Source of the DNA: Streptomyces sp. CHD11
GTDB lineage: Bacteria > Actinomycetota > Actinomycetes > Streptomycetales > Streptomycetaceae
NCBI RefSeq assembly: GCF_018638295.1
Contig: NZ_JABTTS010000025.1
Coordinates: forward strand, 38,222 to 102,221
Direction of reading: 5' to 3'
DNA length: 64,000 nt
Made by a program: the position numbers and the translations under genes. Shown here piece by piece: positions 16,685-25,286 of the stretch. The notes under the pieces were generated by a model, which was not told where the DNA came from, did not search any database, and saw only the letters and a list, made by a program, of their open reading frames with translations. Numbering within the stretch: the stretch's first letter is position 1; each line of letters begins with the position of its first letter.

Positions 16685-17755
16685 TCATCCGGGTGCACGC
16701 CGGCCGTCGAGCACGTCCTCGATCCCGGACGGCTGCACCAGCCACCCGAAGTCCCCCAGTCCGCCCGGCGCGGTGAGTTCGGCGGCCTCCCCGGCGCGCG
16801 CGAGGGCGCGCACGTACCCGGTGGGGTCGGTGGAGGCCAGGGCGAGCGGGGGGCGTGCGCCGCTCAGGCCCAGGGCGTGCAGGGCCTCCCGCTGCGACAG
16901 CAGGCGTGCGCCGGGGAGCGGGCAGGCCGCGGCGCACGCGTCCAGGGCGACATGCGCGGTGATGTCGCACGAGCCGTCCGGCACGGGCATGGTCTCCCGC
17001 CCCTCCCGGAAGGCCGTCAGTGTCCCGAAGGGCGGTCGCGCGGCCGCCGTGTGCGCGTAGTCCACGGCTACGGCGAGCCCGCGCGCCAGCGTCCCGGCCG
17101 CGGCGGCCCAGGCCCGGTCCCGGGGCAGCCCGATCTCCGCGCGGAGCCCTTCCCCGACCCCGACCCCTTCCCTGACCTCCTCCCCGCCCTCTTCCCCTTC
17201 CCCGCTCCCCAGCGGCCACCAGCGGGCCAGCCACGCGGCCTGCGCACCGCCGACCGGTTCACCGAGCCGCTCGGTTCCGTCCTCGCGCACCAGTACCAGC
17301 CGCGGTACACCCGCCGCGTCCACCTCGGCGACGTCCACGGGCACGTTGTCCAGCCACTCGTTGGCGAACAGCAGTCCCGTGATCCGCTCCGGGGGGCCGG
17401 TGCGCCACTCGATGCGGTGATCGAGCCCGGCGGGCCGTCCGGCCAGCTCGACGGCGTACACCCGGGTGCGTGCCGCCACGCCTGCGGGCAGCGCTGAGAG
17501 GACCCCGGCGGCCAGTTCGCCCCGCCCGGCCGCCATGTCCACGAAGTCGAGCACCGCCGGGCGCCCGAGCGCCTCGTCGACCCGGCACAGCAGCCGTGCC
17601 ACGGCCCCGGCGAACAGCGGCGAGGCGTGCACCGAGGTTCGGAAGTGCCCGACCGGTCCCTTCCCGGGTCCGCGGTAGAAGCCCTCCGGCCCGTACAGGG
17701 CGTCCTGGGCCGCCGCCCGCCAGCCCCGTCCGCCCTCCCCGGTTCCCGCCGTCAC
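16685..17755 (-). CDS. SAM-dependent methyltransferase, MidA/DUF185-like
   Basis: A 356-aa protein resembling the MidA (NDUFAF7) family of arginine methyltransferases: FRTSVHASPLFAGAVARL near the N-terminus, VDMAAGRGELAAG as the SAM-binding glycine motif, LLFANEWLDNVPVDV, and ITAHVALDA near the C-terminus. In mitochondria the relative methylates the 49-kDa complex I subunit, the eukaryotic NuoD. Here the gene lies directly downstream of, and convergent with, a nuoD paralogue, which is suggestive. A Glu/Gly-rich insert is present near residue 180. GTG 17755 has GGAGGGG 5 nt upstream. Confidence 0.82.
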   Translation of the reverse strand: MTAGTGEGGRGWRAAAQDALYGPEGFYRGPGKGPVGHFRTSVHASPLFAGAVARLLCRVDEALGRPAVLDFVDMAAGRGELAAGVLSALPAGVAARTRVYAVELAGRPAGLDHRIEWRTGPPERITGLLFANEWLDNVPVDVAEVDAAGVPRLVLVREDGTERLGEPVGGAQAAWLARWWPLGSGEGEEGGEEVREGVGVGEGLRAEIGLPRDRAWAAAAGTLARGLAVAVDYAHTAAARPPFGTLTAFREGRETMPVPDGSCDITAHVALDACAAACPLPGARLLSQREALHALGLSGARPPLALASTDPTGYVRALARAGEAAELTAPGGLGDFGWLVQPSGIEDVLDGRRAPG

Positions 17756-17905
17756 CGGTACCCCTCCGCCGTCCGCGCCCTCGTCACCGGCCCAGACTAG
17801 GCGCGCGGATATGCCCGGCCTCCACCTTGCGGAGTACACGCACCGGCCGGGGATCGACCCTCCGGTTGACCCCTGCACGCATTTTGCTTCCCTACGCTGG
17901 GTTAC

Positions 17906-19108
17906 GTGCAGCGCCTCTATGACTTCATCCGCAGACACCCGGCCTGGGCCGACGGCTTCTGGGCCGTGGTCCTGTTCGGGATTTCGTTCATCGGCGGAGT
18001 GGCCGTGGAGGATCCCCGGGGGACGGATCTGCCGGCCCTCACCGTGCCGGTCATGCTGCTGCTGTCGCTGGTCGTGGCGCTGCGCCGGCGGATGCCGGAG
18101 CGGATGCTGATCCTCGCGGCCGTGGTCGGGGCGGGCCAGTTGGTCACGGACGTGGCGCCGCTGCCCTCCGACTTCGCCCTGCTGGTGATCGTCTACACGG
18201 TCGCGGCGACCGGAGCCCGCTGGGCATCCCGCTTCGCGCTGACCGCCGCCCTGTGCGCGGCCCCGCTGGCACAGCTGCGCTGGCCCGACAGCGAGGTGAG
18301 CACGGCGCAGAACATCGCCGTGGCGATCTTCCAGACCGTGCCCTTCGCCCTCGCCTGGGTGCTCGGTGACTCCATCCGCACCCGCCGCGCGTACTTCGCG
18401 CAGCTGGAGGAGCGGGCCGCCCGCCTGGAGAAGGAGCGCGCGGCACAGGCCAAGGTCGCCGTCGCCGCCGAGCGCGCCCGGATAGCCCGCGAACTGCACG
18501 ACGTCGTCGCGCACAACGTGTCGGTGATGGTGGTGCAGGCCGACGGCGCCGCCTACGTCCTCGACGCCGCCCCCGACCAGGCGAAGAAGGCACTGGAGAC
18601 CATCTCCTCCACCGGCCGCCAGGCCCTCGCCGAGATGCGCCGCCTGCTGGGCGTGCTGCGCACCGGCGAGCACGAGGAGGCGGGGGAGTACGTGCCGCAG
18701 CCCGACGTGCGGCAGATCGAGGACCTGGTCGGACAGTGCCGGGAATCCGGACTGCCCGTGGACTTCAAGGTCGAGGGCACCCCGCGCCCGCTCCCCAGCG
18801 GCCTCGAGCTCACCGCCTACCGCATCGTGCAGGAGGCGCTCACCAACACCCGCAAGCACGGCGGCCCGAACGCGGGCGCGAGCGTGCGTCTGGTGTACTT
18901 CGACGACGGGCTGGGACTGCTGGTGGAGGACGACGGCAAGGGCGCCCCCCACGAGCTGTACGAGGAGGGCGGATTCGACGGCGAGGGACACGGCCTGATC
19001 GGCATGCGCGAGCGGGTCGGCATGGTCGGCGGAACCCTGGACGCGGGACCACGTCCGGGCGGAGGATTCCGCATCAGTGTGCTGCTGCCGCTCAAACCCG
19101 CGCACTGA
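17906..19108 (+). CDS. Sensor histidine kinase, NarL-system type (HisKA_3)
   Basis: A 400-aa protein with four to five hydrophobic helices in the first 160 residues, a short linker coiled coil, and a HisKA_3 dimerisation domain with ARELHDVVAHNVSVMVVQ; its His is the phosphoacceptor near residue 200. The HATPase_c domain has EALTNTRKHG (N box) and GHGLIGMRERV (G box). No extracellular sensor domain is visible, so the membrane part itself probably senses the signal. GTG 17906 lies 7 nt after TACGCT and has no Shine-Dalgarno. The cognate regulator starts 129 bp downstream. Confidence 0.92.
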   Translation: MQRLYDFIRRHPAWADGFWAVVLFGISFIGGVAVEDPRGTDLPALTVPVMLLLSLVVALRRRMPERMLILAAVVGAGQLVTDVAPLPSDFALLVIVYTVAATGARWASRFALTAALCAAPLAQLRWPDSEVSTAQNIAVAIFQTVPFALAWVLGDSIRTRRAYFAQLEERAARLEKERAAQAKVAVAAERARIARELHDVVAHNVSVMVVQADGAAYVLDAAPDQAKKALETISSTGRQALAEMRRLLGVLRTGEHEEAGEYVPQPDVRQIEDLVGQCRESGLPVDFKVEGTPRPLPSGLELTAYRIVQEALTNTRKHGGPNAGASVRLVYFDDGLGLLVEDDGKGAPHELYEEGGFDGEGHGLIGMRERVGMVGGTLDAGPRPGGGFRISVLLPLKPAH

Positions 19109-19133
19109 CATCCACGCACGCCCTCCACTGACA

Positions 19134-19169
19134 CCTGTCACGACCCCTGTCACCACCCCTGTCACCACC
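19134..19169 (+). repeat. 12-bp repeats between kinase and regulator genes
   Basis: Three copies of CCTGTCACCACC-like units in the 129-bp gap between the kinase and regulator genes. They could extend the leader of the regulator message; no hairpin or operator symmetry is seen. Confidence 0.7.
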
Positions 19170-19237
19170 ACCGGCGCGACCCCGGTCACCAGCCGCGTGG
19201 CGCACCGATCACCCGACGACCGAACGGAAGAGGCCCG

Positions 19238-19909
19238 ATGACGATCCGCGTGATGCTCGTCGACGACCAGGTGCTGCTGCGCACCGGGTTCCGGATGGTG
19301 CTCGCCGCCCAGCCGGACATGGAGGTCGTGGCGGAGGCGGGCGACGGCGTCGAGGCCCTTCAGGTGCTGCGCTCCACCGCCGTCGACGTGGTGCTGATGG
19401 ACGTCCGCATGCCCAAGCTCGACGGTGTGGAGACCACCCGCCGGATCTGCGCGGACACCGACCCGCCCAAGGTGCTGATCCTCACCACCTTCGACCTCGA
19501 CGAGTACGCCTTCTCCGGGCTGAAGGCGGGCGCCTCCGGATTCATGCTCAAGGACGTGCCGCCGGGTGAGCTGCTCACCGCGATCCGCGCGGTGCACAGT
19601 GGCGACGCGGTGGTGGCCCCGTCCACCACCCGCCGGCTCCTGGACCGCTTCGCGCCGATGCTGCCCAGCGCCGGCAAGCAGCCCGAGCACGAGCGGCTGG
19701 AACGGCTCACCGAGCGGGAACGGGAGGTCATGGTGCTCGTCGCCCAGGGTCTGTCGAACGGCGAGATCGCGGCCCGGCTGGTGCTCTCCGAGGCGACCGT
19801 GAAGACCCATGTGGGCCGCATCCTCACCAAGGTGGGCCTGCGCGACCGGGTACAGGTCGTCGTCCTCGCCTACGAGACGGGTCTGGTCCGGGCCGGCGGA
19901 CACGGCTGA
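19238..19909 (+). CDS. NarL/FixJ-family response regulator
   Basis: A 223-aa protein: receiver domain with acidic pocket DD at residues 8-9, phosphoacceptor Asp in VVLMDVRMP near residue 53, and the conserved Lys in FMLKDVPPGE near residue 105. A LuxR-type helix-turn-helix follows (LTEREREVMVLVAQGLSNGEI, ATVKTHVGRILTKVGL). ATG 19238 has GGAAGAGG 5-6 nt upstream. It pairs with the upstream kinase; targets cannot be read from the window. Confidence 0.94.
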   Translation: MTIRVMLVDDQVLLRTGFRMVLAAQPDMEVVAEAGDGVEALQVLRSTAVDVVLMDVRMPKLDGVETTRRICADTDPPKVLILTTFDLDEYAFSGLKAGASGFMLKDVPPGELLTAIRAVHSGDAVVAPSTTRRLLDRFAPMLPSAGKQPEHERLERLTEREREVMVLVAQGLSNGEIAARLVLSEATVKTHVGRILTKVGLRDRVQVVVLAYETGLVRAGGHG

Positions 19910-20012
19910 ACGGCCACCGGGCGCGCGGTCACGCCGGTGGCCTCGTCGGGCCGCCGCCCCGTCCTGCCGACCGGGGACGGACTCCTCTCCCGGAAGGGCT
20001 GACCTCAGCCCC

Positions 20013-20075
20013 TCCGGCGTGTGAGGAGCGGGGTCCGGGCCGCAGCCCGGGGACGGGAAGGGGCGGCGGGGGCGG
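20013..20075 (+). repeat. Dispersed intergenic element, copy 2
   Basis: TCCGGCGTGTGAGGA (20013-20027) is followed by a hairpin CCGGGC/GCCCGG (20035-20050) and a G-rich tail nearly identical to that at 481-512. The stem sequence differs from copy 1 but still pairs. It lies at the 3' ends of two converging genes, consistent with a terminator. Confidence 0.6.
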
Positions 20076-20077
20076 CG

Positions 20078-21319
20078 TCAACCGCGGAGCAGCCGCCGGG
20101 CGAACTCCTCGGCCGCCGCCCGCACGTCCCCGGCGCTCCACTCCAGCCCCGCCGCCCGCACATGCACCTCGGTGAACGACAGCCCCGGCCCCTTCGGGTC
20201 CCAGTAGCCGGCGAACAGCATCGCCCCCGTCTCCTCCGCCGCCCCGATCGCCGCCTCGGCCACGACCTCGGCGTCGTACGGCAGCCACACCTGGAAGTCG
20301 TGCGTGTGCGGTACCTCGGGATGGACGCGGAACCAGGGCAGGCCCCCCGCTTCCAGCCCCTCCCTCAGCGCGCCCGCCACCACGCGCGCGTGCCGCACGT
20401 ACTCCGGCAGCCGGGGCAGCTCCCGCTCCAGGCCGACCAGTGCGGACAGCGCGGTCGGGAACTGCTGGAAGACGTTGCCCCCGTACCGGTGCCGCCAGGC
20501 CCTTGCCTCCTCGATCAGGCCCGTGGGGCCGGCGAGCGCCGCGCCGCCGAAGGCGTCGAGGGACTTGTAGAAGGACACGTAGACGCTGTCCGCGAGGTCC
20601 GCGATCTCCGCCAGCGGCCGGTCGAAGTGCTCGGTGCACTCCCACAGCCGGGCCCCGTCGATGTGCACGACCGCCTCGCGTTCCCGCGCGGCGTCCACCA
20701 CCTCCGTCAGCTCCTGCCACGTGGGGAGGACGAAACCGGCGTCCCGGAGCGGCAGCTCCAGCATCAGCGCCCCGAAGGGTTCCCCGAAGTCGCGCACCTC
20801 TTCGGCGGTGGGCAGCCGGGGCTCGTTCGTGATCCGTACCGGGCGCAACCCGCTGACCTGGCTGAACGCGTTCTGCTCGTGTACCTCGGGGTGGCTGAGC
20901 GGGTGCAGGGCGACCGCGGTCCCGCCGGTGCGGCCGGCCCAACAGCGCAGCGCCACCTGCTGGGCCATCGTGCCGGTCGGGAAGAACGCGGCGGCCTCGG
21001 TGCCCAGCAGACCGGCGACCCGCCGCTCCAGGGCCTCCACGACACCGTTGCCGTAGATGTCGGCGTCCTCGTCGAGGTCGTACACGCCGCCCGCGGCCTG
21101 CAGCAGGGCCAGCCGCTCCCCGAGGGGTGCCAGGAAACCGAGGCGCGCCAGCACACGCGGGGCGGCGCGCCACGCGGCGATCCGCCGTTCGCGCGGCGAC
21201 GGCCGCGCCGCGGCGTCGTCCTCCGCCCCGGGCGGCCGTCTCCCGTCCGCCGCCGTGCGCTCGTCGCCGTCTCCCGCCGTGCCGTCGCTGCCGTCGCTGC
21301 CGTCCGTCGTCCGGTCCAT
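20078..21319 (-). CDS. PLP-dependent beta-eliminating lyase / threonine aldolase family protein
   Basis: A 413-aa fold-type I PLP enzyme. VYDLDEDADIYGNGVVEALE, FFPTGTMAQQVALR (the cofactor phosphate site) and HIDGARLWE match the low-specificity threonine aldolase/beta-eliminating lyase group. The PLP lysine is likely in VSFYKSLDAFGGAAL near residue 232. Substrate is not determinable. The N-terminal 35 residues are low complexity, and ATG 21319 was preferred over an open frame to 21355. It is divergent from the pantothenate operon. Confidence 0.82.
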   Translation of the reverse strand: MDRTTDGSDGSDGTAGDGDERTAADGRRPPGAEDDAAARPSPRERRIAAWRAAPRVLARLGFLAPLGERLALLQAAGGVYDLDEDADIYGNGVVEALERRVAGLLGTEAAAFFPTGTMAQQVALRCWAGRTGGTAVALHPLSHPEVHEQNAFSQVSGLRPVRITNEPRLPTAEEVRDFGEPFGALMLELPLRDAGFVLPTWQELTEVVDAAREREAVVHIDGARLWECTEHFDRPLAEIADLADSVYVSFYKSLDAFGGAALAGPTGLIEEARAWRHRYGGNVFQQFPTALSALVGLERELPRLPEYVRHARVVAGALREGLEAGGLPWFRVHPEVPHTHDFQVWLPYDAEVVAEAAIGAAEETGAMLFAGYWDPKGPGLSFTEVHVRAAGLEWSAGDVRAAAEEFARRLLRG

Positions 21320-21501
21320 GCCCGCGATCATCCCGTGCCGCGCCCGTGCGGGCACTCACATTTCCGCACGCGTGTGTGTCACGACGCCACACGGAAACCC
21401 ACAGCCTGTGGACAACCGACCGCCCCCGGAACCGATCGCGTTAACATGACGAGAAATCGTCCGGTACCCCGAGCGGACTGGAACGGGAAGGCCGTCGTCG
21501 C

Positions 21502-22464
21502 GTGAACACAACCTCACAGCCCGATCCCCGGGACCGCCCCGCGCGGCTCACCGTCGGCGTCGTGGGCGCCGGACGCGTGGGGCCGGCGCTGGCCGCGTCC
21601 CTCCAGCTCGCCGGGCACCGCCCGGTGGCCGTCTCCGCGGTGTCCGAAGCCTCCCGCGGACGCGCCGAGCTGATGCTCCCGGACGTGCCGGTGCTGCCGC
21701 CCGCCGAGGTCCTCCAGCGGTCCGAGCTGGTGCTGCTGACCGTCCCGGACGACGCGCTGCCCGAGCTGGTCTCCGGACTCGCCGACACCGGCGCGGTGCG
21801 GCCGGGCCAGCTGCTCGTGCACACCTCCGGCCGGTACGGCGCGAGGGTCCTCGACCCCGCCCTGCGCGCCGGCGCGCTGCCGCTCGCCCTGCACCCGGCG
21901 ATGACGTTCACCGGCACCCCCGTCGACGTGCAGCGCCTCGCCGGATGCTCCTTCGGCGTCACCGCGCCCCCGGAACTGCGGCTCGCCGCCGAGGCGCTCG
22001 TCATCGAGATGGGCGGCGAACCGGAGTGGATCGCCGAGGAGAACCGCCCGCTCTACCACGCGGCCCTCGCCCTGGGCGCCAACCATCTGGTCACCCTGGT
22101 CGCCCAGTCCCTGGAGCTGCTGCGCACCGCCGGGGTCGAGGCCCCGGACCGGATGCTCGGCCCGCTGCTCGGCGCCGCCCTGGACAACGCCCTGCGCTCC
22201 GGCGACGGGGCCCTCACCGGCCCGGTCGCGCGGGGTGACGCGGGTACGGTCGCCGCGCACGTCACCGAGTTGCGGCGGCACGCCCCGGGGGCCGTCGCGG
22301 GCTACCTCGCGATGGCCCGTGCGACCGCCGACCGCGCCCTCGCCCACGGTCTGCTGAAGCCGGAACTGGCCGAGGACCTCCTCGGCGTCCTCGCCGACGG
22401 CGCGAGCGGGCCCGGCACCGACGGCGCCCCCGGCACCGGTGACCTCCCGGGGGAGGACCAGTGA
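21502..22464 (+). CDS. Rossmann-fold DUF2520 protein, candidate ketopantoate reductase (PanG-type)
   Basis: A 320-aa dehydrogenase-like protein. The N-terminal NAD(P)-binding loop is GVVGAGRVGPALA near residue 21, followed by LLTVPDDALPE and HTSGRYGARVL. A helical DUF2520 C-terminal domain contains HPAMTFTG and YHAALALGANHLV. It is the first gene of a run with panC, nadB, nadC and coaX. A family related to this, PanG, has been described as an alternative ketopantoate reductase in Francisella; position next to panC makes the same role likely here, by inference only. GTG 21502 has GGGAAG upstream. Confidence 0.8.
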   Translation: MNTTSQPDPRDRPARLTVGVVGAGRVGPALAASLQLAGHRPVAVSAVSEASRGRAELMLPDVPVLPPAEVLQRSELVLLTVPDDALPELVSGLADTGAVRPGQLLVHTSGRYGARVLDPALRAGALPLALHPAMTFTGTPVDVQRLAGCSFGVTAPPELRLAAEALVIEMGGEPEWIAEENRPLYHAALALGANHLVTLVAQSLELLRTAGVEAPDRMLGPLLGAALDNALRSGDGALTGPVARGDAGTVAAHVTELRRHAPGAVAGYLAMARATADRALAHGLLKPELAEDLLGVLADGASGPGTDGAPGTGDLPGEDQ

Positions 22465-22534
22465 GCGGTACGCCACGACACCCCGCCCCACCCAGCCGTA
22501 CGACGACGCGCGCGTCCCGGAACGGAGCCGCCCG

Positions 22535-23533
22535 ATGACCGCCACCCTGCTGCGCACCGCCGCCGAGCTGCACGCACGCGCGCGGGCGGGCCGCCGCGCC
22601 GTCGTGATGACCATGGGCGCCCTGCACGAGGGCCACGCCACGCTGATCCGCACCGCGCGGGAGCTCGCCGGCCCCGACGGCGAGGTCGTGGTCACCGTGT
22701 TCGTCAACCCGCTGCAGTTCGGCGCGGGCGAGGACCTGGACCGCTACCCGCGCACCCTGGAGGCCGACCTGGGGCTCGCCGGCCGGGCGGGCGCCGACGC
22801 CGTGTTCGCCCCCGCCGCGGACGAGGTCTACCCGGGCGGCGAACCCCAGGTCCGCATCACCGCCGGCCCCATGGGCGAACGCCTGGAGGGTGCCGCGCGC
22901 CCCGGCCACTTCGACGGCATGCTGACCGTCGTCGCCAAGCTGCTCCACCTCACCCGCCCCGACATCGCGCTCTACGGCCAGAAGGACGCCCAGCAGCTCG
23001 CCCTGATCCGCCGCATGGTGCGGGACCTGAACTTCGGCGTCGAGATCGTCGCGGTCCCCACCGTCCGCGAGGAGGACGGGCTCGCCCTGTCCAGCCGCAA
23101 CCGCTACCTCTCGACGGCCGAGCGGCGCACCGCGCTCGCCCTGTCCCAGGCCCTGTTCGCGGGCCGGGACCGGCACGCGGCCCAGCAGGCGCTGCGCGCG
23201 CGGGCCCGTGAAGTGCCCGCCACACGGGCCCGGGCCGAGGCGCTCAGCGCCATCGGGGAGTCCCGCGCGGCGGCCGACACGCACGCCGTCGCCACCACCG
23301 CCGGCGGGCCGGCGGCCATCCGCGCCGCCGCCCGCCAGGTCCTCGACGAGGCCGCCCGTCTCGACCCGCCCCTCGTCCTCGACTACCTGGCCCTGGTCGA
23401 CCCGTCCGGCTTCACCGAGATCTCCGACGGCTTCACCGGCGAGGCCGTCCTCGCCGTCGCCGCCCGGGTGGGCGCCACCCGGCTGATCGACAACATCCCG
23501 CTGACCTTCGCAAGCCTCGGAGCCGACTCGTGA
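22535..23533 (+). CDS. panC: Pantothenate synthetase (pantoate-beta-alanine ligase)
   Basis: Condenses pantoate and beta-alanine with ATP. The 332-aa protein has MTMGALHEGHATLI (HIGH-like), FVNPLQFGAGEDLDRYPR, YGQKDAQQL, and LALSSRNRYLS (KMSKS-like). ATG 22535 has a GGAG-type site 8 nt upstream. The stop codon overlaps the nadB start in GTGA, coupling the CoA and NAD pathways. The C-terminal third contains an Ala/Arg-rich insert typical of streptomycetes. Confidence 0.95.
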   Translation: MTATLLRTAAELHARARAGRRAVVMTMGALHEGHATLIRTARELAGPDGEVVVTVFVNPLQFGAGEDLDRYPRTLEADLGLAGRAGADAVFAPAADEVYPGGEPQVRITAGPMGERLEGAARPGHFDGMLTVVAKLLHLTRPDIALYGQKDAQQLALIRRMVRDLNFGVEIVAVPTVREEDGLALSSRNRYLSTAERRTALALSQALFAGRDRHAAQQALRARAREVPATRARAEALSAIGESRAAADTHAVATTAGGPAAIRAAARQVLDEAARLDPPLVLDYLALVDPSGFTEISDGFTGEAVLAVAARVGATRLIDNIPLTFASLGADS

Positions 23534-25281
23534 CCAGCACAGGCATACGCCCGCCCGTCGCCCATCACCCTCGAACGCGAGCACCTCGCCCCCGTCTCCA
23601 CGCGCCCGCGGCCGGGTGGTCCATCGACGCGGACGTCGTGGTCGTCGGCTCCGGCGTCGCCGGCCTGACCGCCGCCCTGCGGTGCGAGGCCGCCGGCCTC
23701 AGCACGGTGGTCGTCACCAAGGCCCGCCTCGACGACGGCTCCACCCGCTGGGCCCAGGGCGGGATCGCCGCCGCGCTCGGCGAGGGCGACACCCCCGAGC
23801 AGCACCAGGACGACACCCTCGTCGCCGGCGCGGGCCTGTGCGACGAGGAGGCGGTCCGCATCCTGGTCACCGAGGGCCCCGACGCCGTACGCCGTCTCAT
23901 CGCGACCGGCGCGCACTTCGACGAGTCCACCGACGGTGCCCTGGAACTGACCCGGGAGGGCGGCCACCACCGCCGCCGCATCGCCCACGCGGGCGGCGAC
24001 GCCACCGGCGCGGAGATCTCCCGCGCTCTCGTCGAGGCGGTCCGCGCGCGGGGACTGCGCACCATCGAGAACGCCCTCGTCCTGGACCTCCTCACGGACG
24101 CCGGGGGCCGCACCGCCGGTGTCACCCTGCACGTGATGGGTGAGGGCCGGCACGACGGGGTGGGGGCCGTCCACGCCCCCGCCGTGGTCCTGGCCACCGG
24201 TGGCATGGGCCAGGTCTTCTCGGCCACCACCAACCCGGCCGTGTCCACGGGCGACGGCGTGGCCCTCGCGCTGCGCGCGGGAGCCGAGGTGAGCGATCTC
24301 GAGTTCGTCCAGTTCCACCCCACGGTCCTCTTCCTCGGACCCGACGCCGAGGGCCAGCAGCCCCTGGTCTCCGAGGCGGTCCGCGGCGAGGGCGCCCACC
24401 TGGTGGACGCCGGCGGCGTGCGCTTCATGCGGGGGCAGCACGAACTCGCCGAACTCGCCCCGCGCGACATCGTCGCCAAGGGCATCATGCGGCGGATGCG
24501 GGAGCAGGACGCCGAACACATGTACCTGGACGCCCGCCACTTCGGCGCCGAGATGTGGGAACACCGCTTCCCCACGATCCTCGCCGCCTGCCGCGCCCAC
24601 GGCATCGACCCGGTCACCGAGCCCGTCCCGGTCGCCCCGGCCGCCCACTACGCCTCCGGCGGCGTCCGCACCGACTCCCACGGCCGCACCACCGTGCCCG
24701 GCCTGTACGCGTGCGGTGAGGTCGCCTGCACAGGCGTGCACGGCGCCAACCGCCTCGCCTCCAACTCCCTCCTCGAAGGCCTGGTCTACGCCGAGCGCAT
24801 CGCCGCCGACATCGCCCGCGCCGGAACCCTCCACCCGCGTGTGCCGCAGCCGCTGCCCGCCGCGGAGCGCCCCGCCTACCCCCTCCTCCCCCCGGAGTCC
24901 CGGCTCACCATCCAGCGGATCATGACCAGGGGGGCCGGCGTACTGCGGTCCGAGGCCTCCCTCTCCGAGGCGGCCGACCGTCTCCACCGGCTGCACGCCG
25001 ACGCGCGCGAGGCCCTCGAGGAGAACGGCAAGACCGCCGAGCCGGGCGTCGACACCTGGGAGTCCACCAACCTCCTGTGCGTGGCCCGCGTCCTGGTCGA
25101 CGCCGCGCGGCGGCGCGAGGAGACCCGCGGCTGCCACTGGCGCGAGGACCACCCGGAGCGCGACGACCCGAACTGGCGCCGCCACATCGTCGTCACGCTG
25201 GATCCGGACCGATCGCTGGCGGCGCACACCACCGGCACCACAGACTTCCCCCCGACCCTCCCCCAGTCCCAGGAGCAGTGA
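23530..25281 (+). CDS. nadB: L-aspartate oxidase
   Basis: FAD enzyme that makes iminoaspartate for NAD synthesis. The 583-aa protein has VVVGSGVAGLTAALRCE near residue 37, STRWAQGGIAAAL, ATGGMGQVFSATTNP, EFVQFHPT, and a C-terminal GANRLASNSLLEGLVYA, followed by the helical succinate-dehydrogenase-type domain. GTG 23530 overlaps the panC stop by 4 nt. nadC follows directly, while nadA is not in the window. Confidence 0.95.
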   Translation: MTSTGIRPPVAHHPRTRAPRPRLHAPAAGWSIDADVVVVGSGVAGLTAALRCEAAGLSTVVVTKARLDDGSTRWAQGGIAAALGEGDTPEQHQDDTLVAGAGLCDEEAVRILVTEGPDAVRRLIATGAHFDESTDGALELTREGGHHRRRIAHAGGDATGAEISRALVEAVRARGLRTIENALVLDLLTDAGGRTAGVTLHVMGEGRHDGVGAVHAPAVVLATGGMGQVFSATTNPAVSTGDGVALALRAGAEVSDLEFVQFHPTVLFLGPDAEGQQPLVSEAVRGEGAHLVDAGGVRFMRGQHELAELAPRDIVAKGIMRRMREQDAEHMYLDARHFGAEMWEHRFPTILAACRAHGIDPVTEPVPVAPAAHYASGGVRTDSHGRTTVPGLYACGEVACTGVHGANRLASNSLLEGLVYAERIAADIARAGTLHPRVPQPLPAAERPAYPLLPPESRLTIQRIMTRGAGVLRSEASLSEAADRLHRLHADAREALEENGKTAEPGVDTWESTNLLCVARVLVDAARRREETRGCHWREDHPERDDPNWRRHIVVTLDPDRSLAAHTTGTTDFPPTLPQSQEQ

Positions 25282-25286
25282 CAGCA

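Noticed and set aside
16685..19903. Open frame extending the MidA-like gene to over 1000 residues
   Set aside because: The upstream part is antisense to the kinase and regulator genes; a ribosome site and family N-terminus support GTG 17755.
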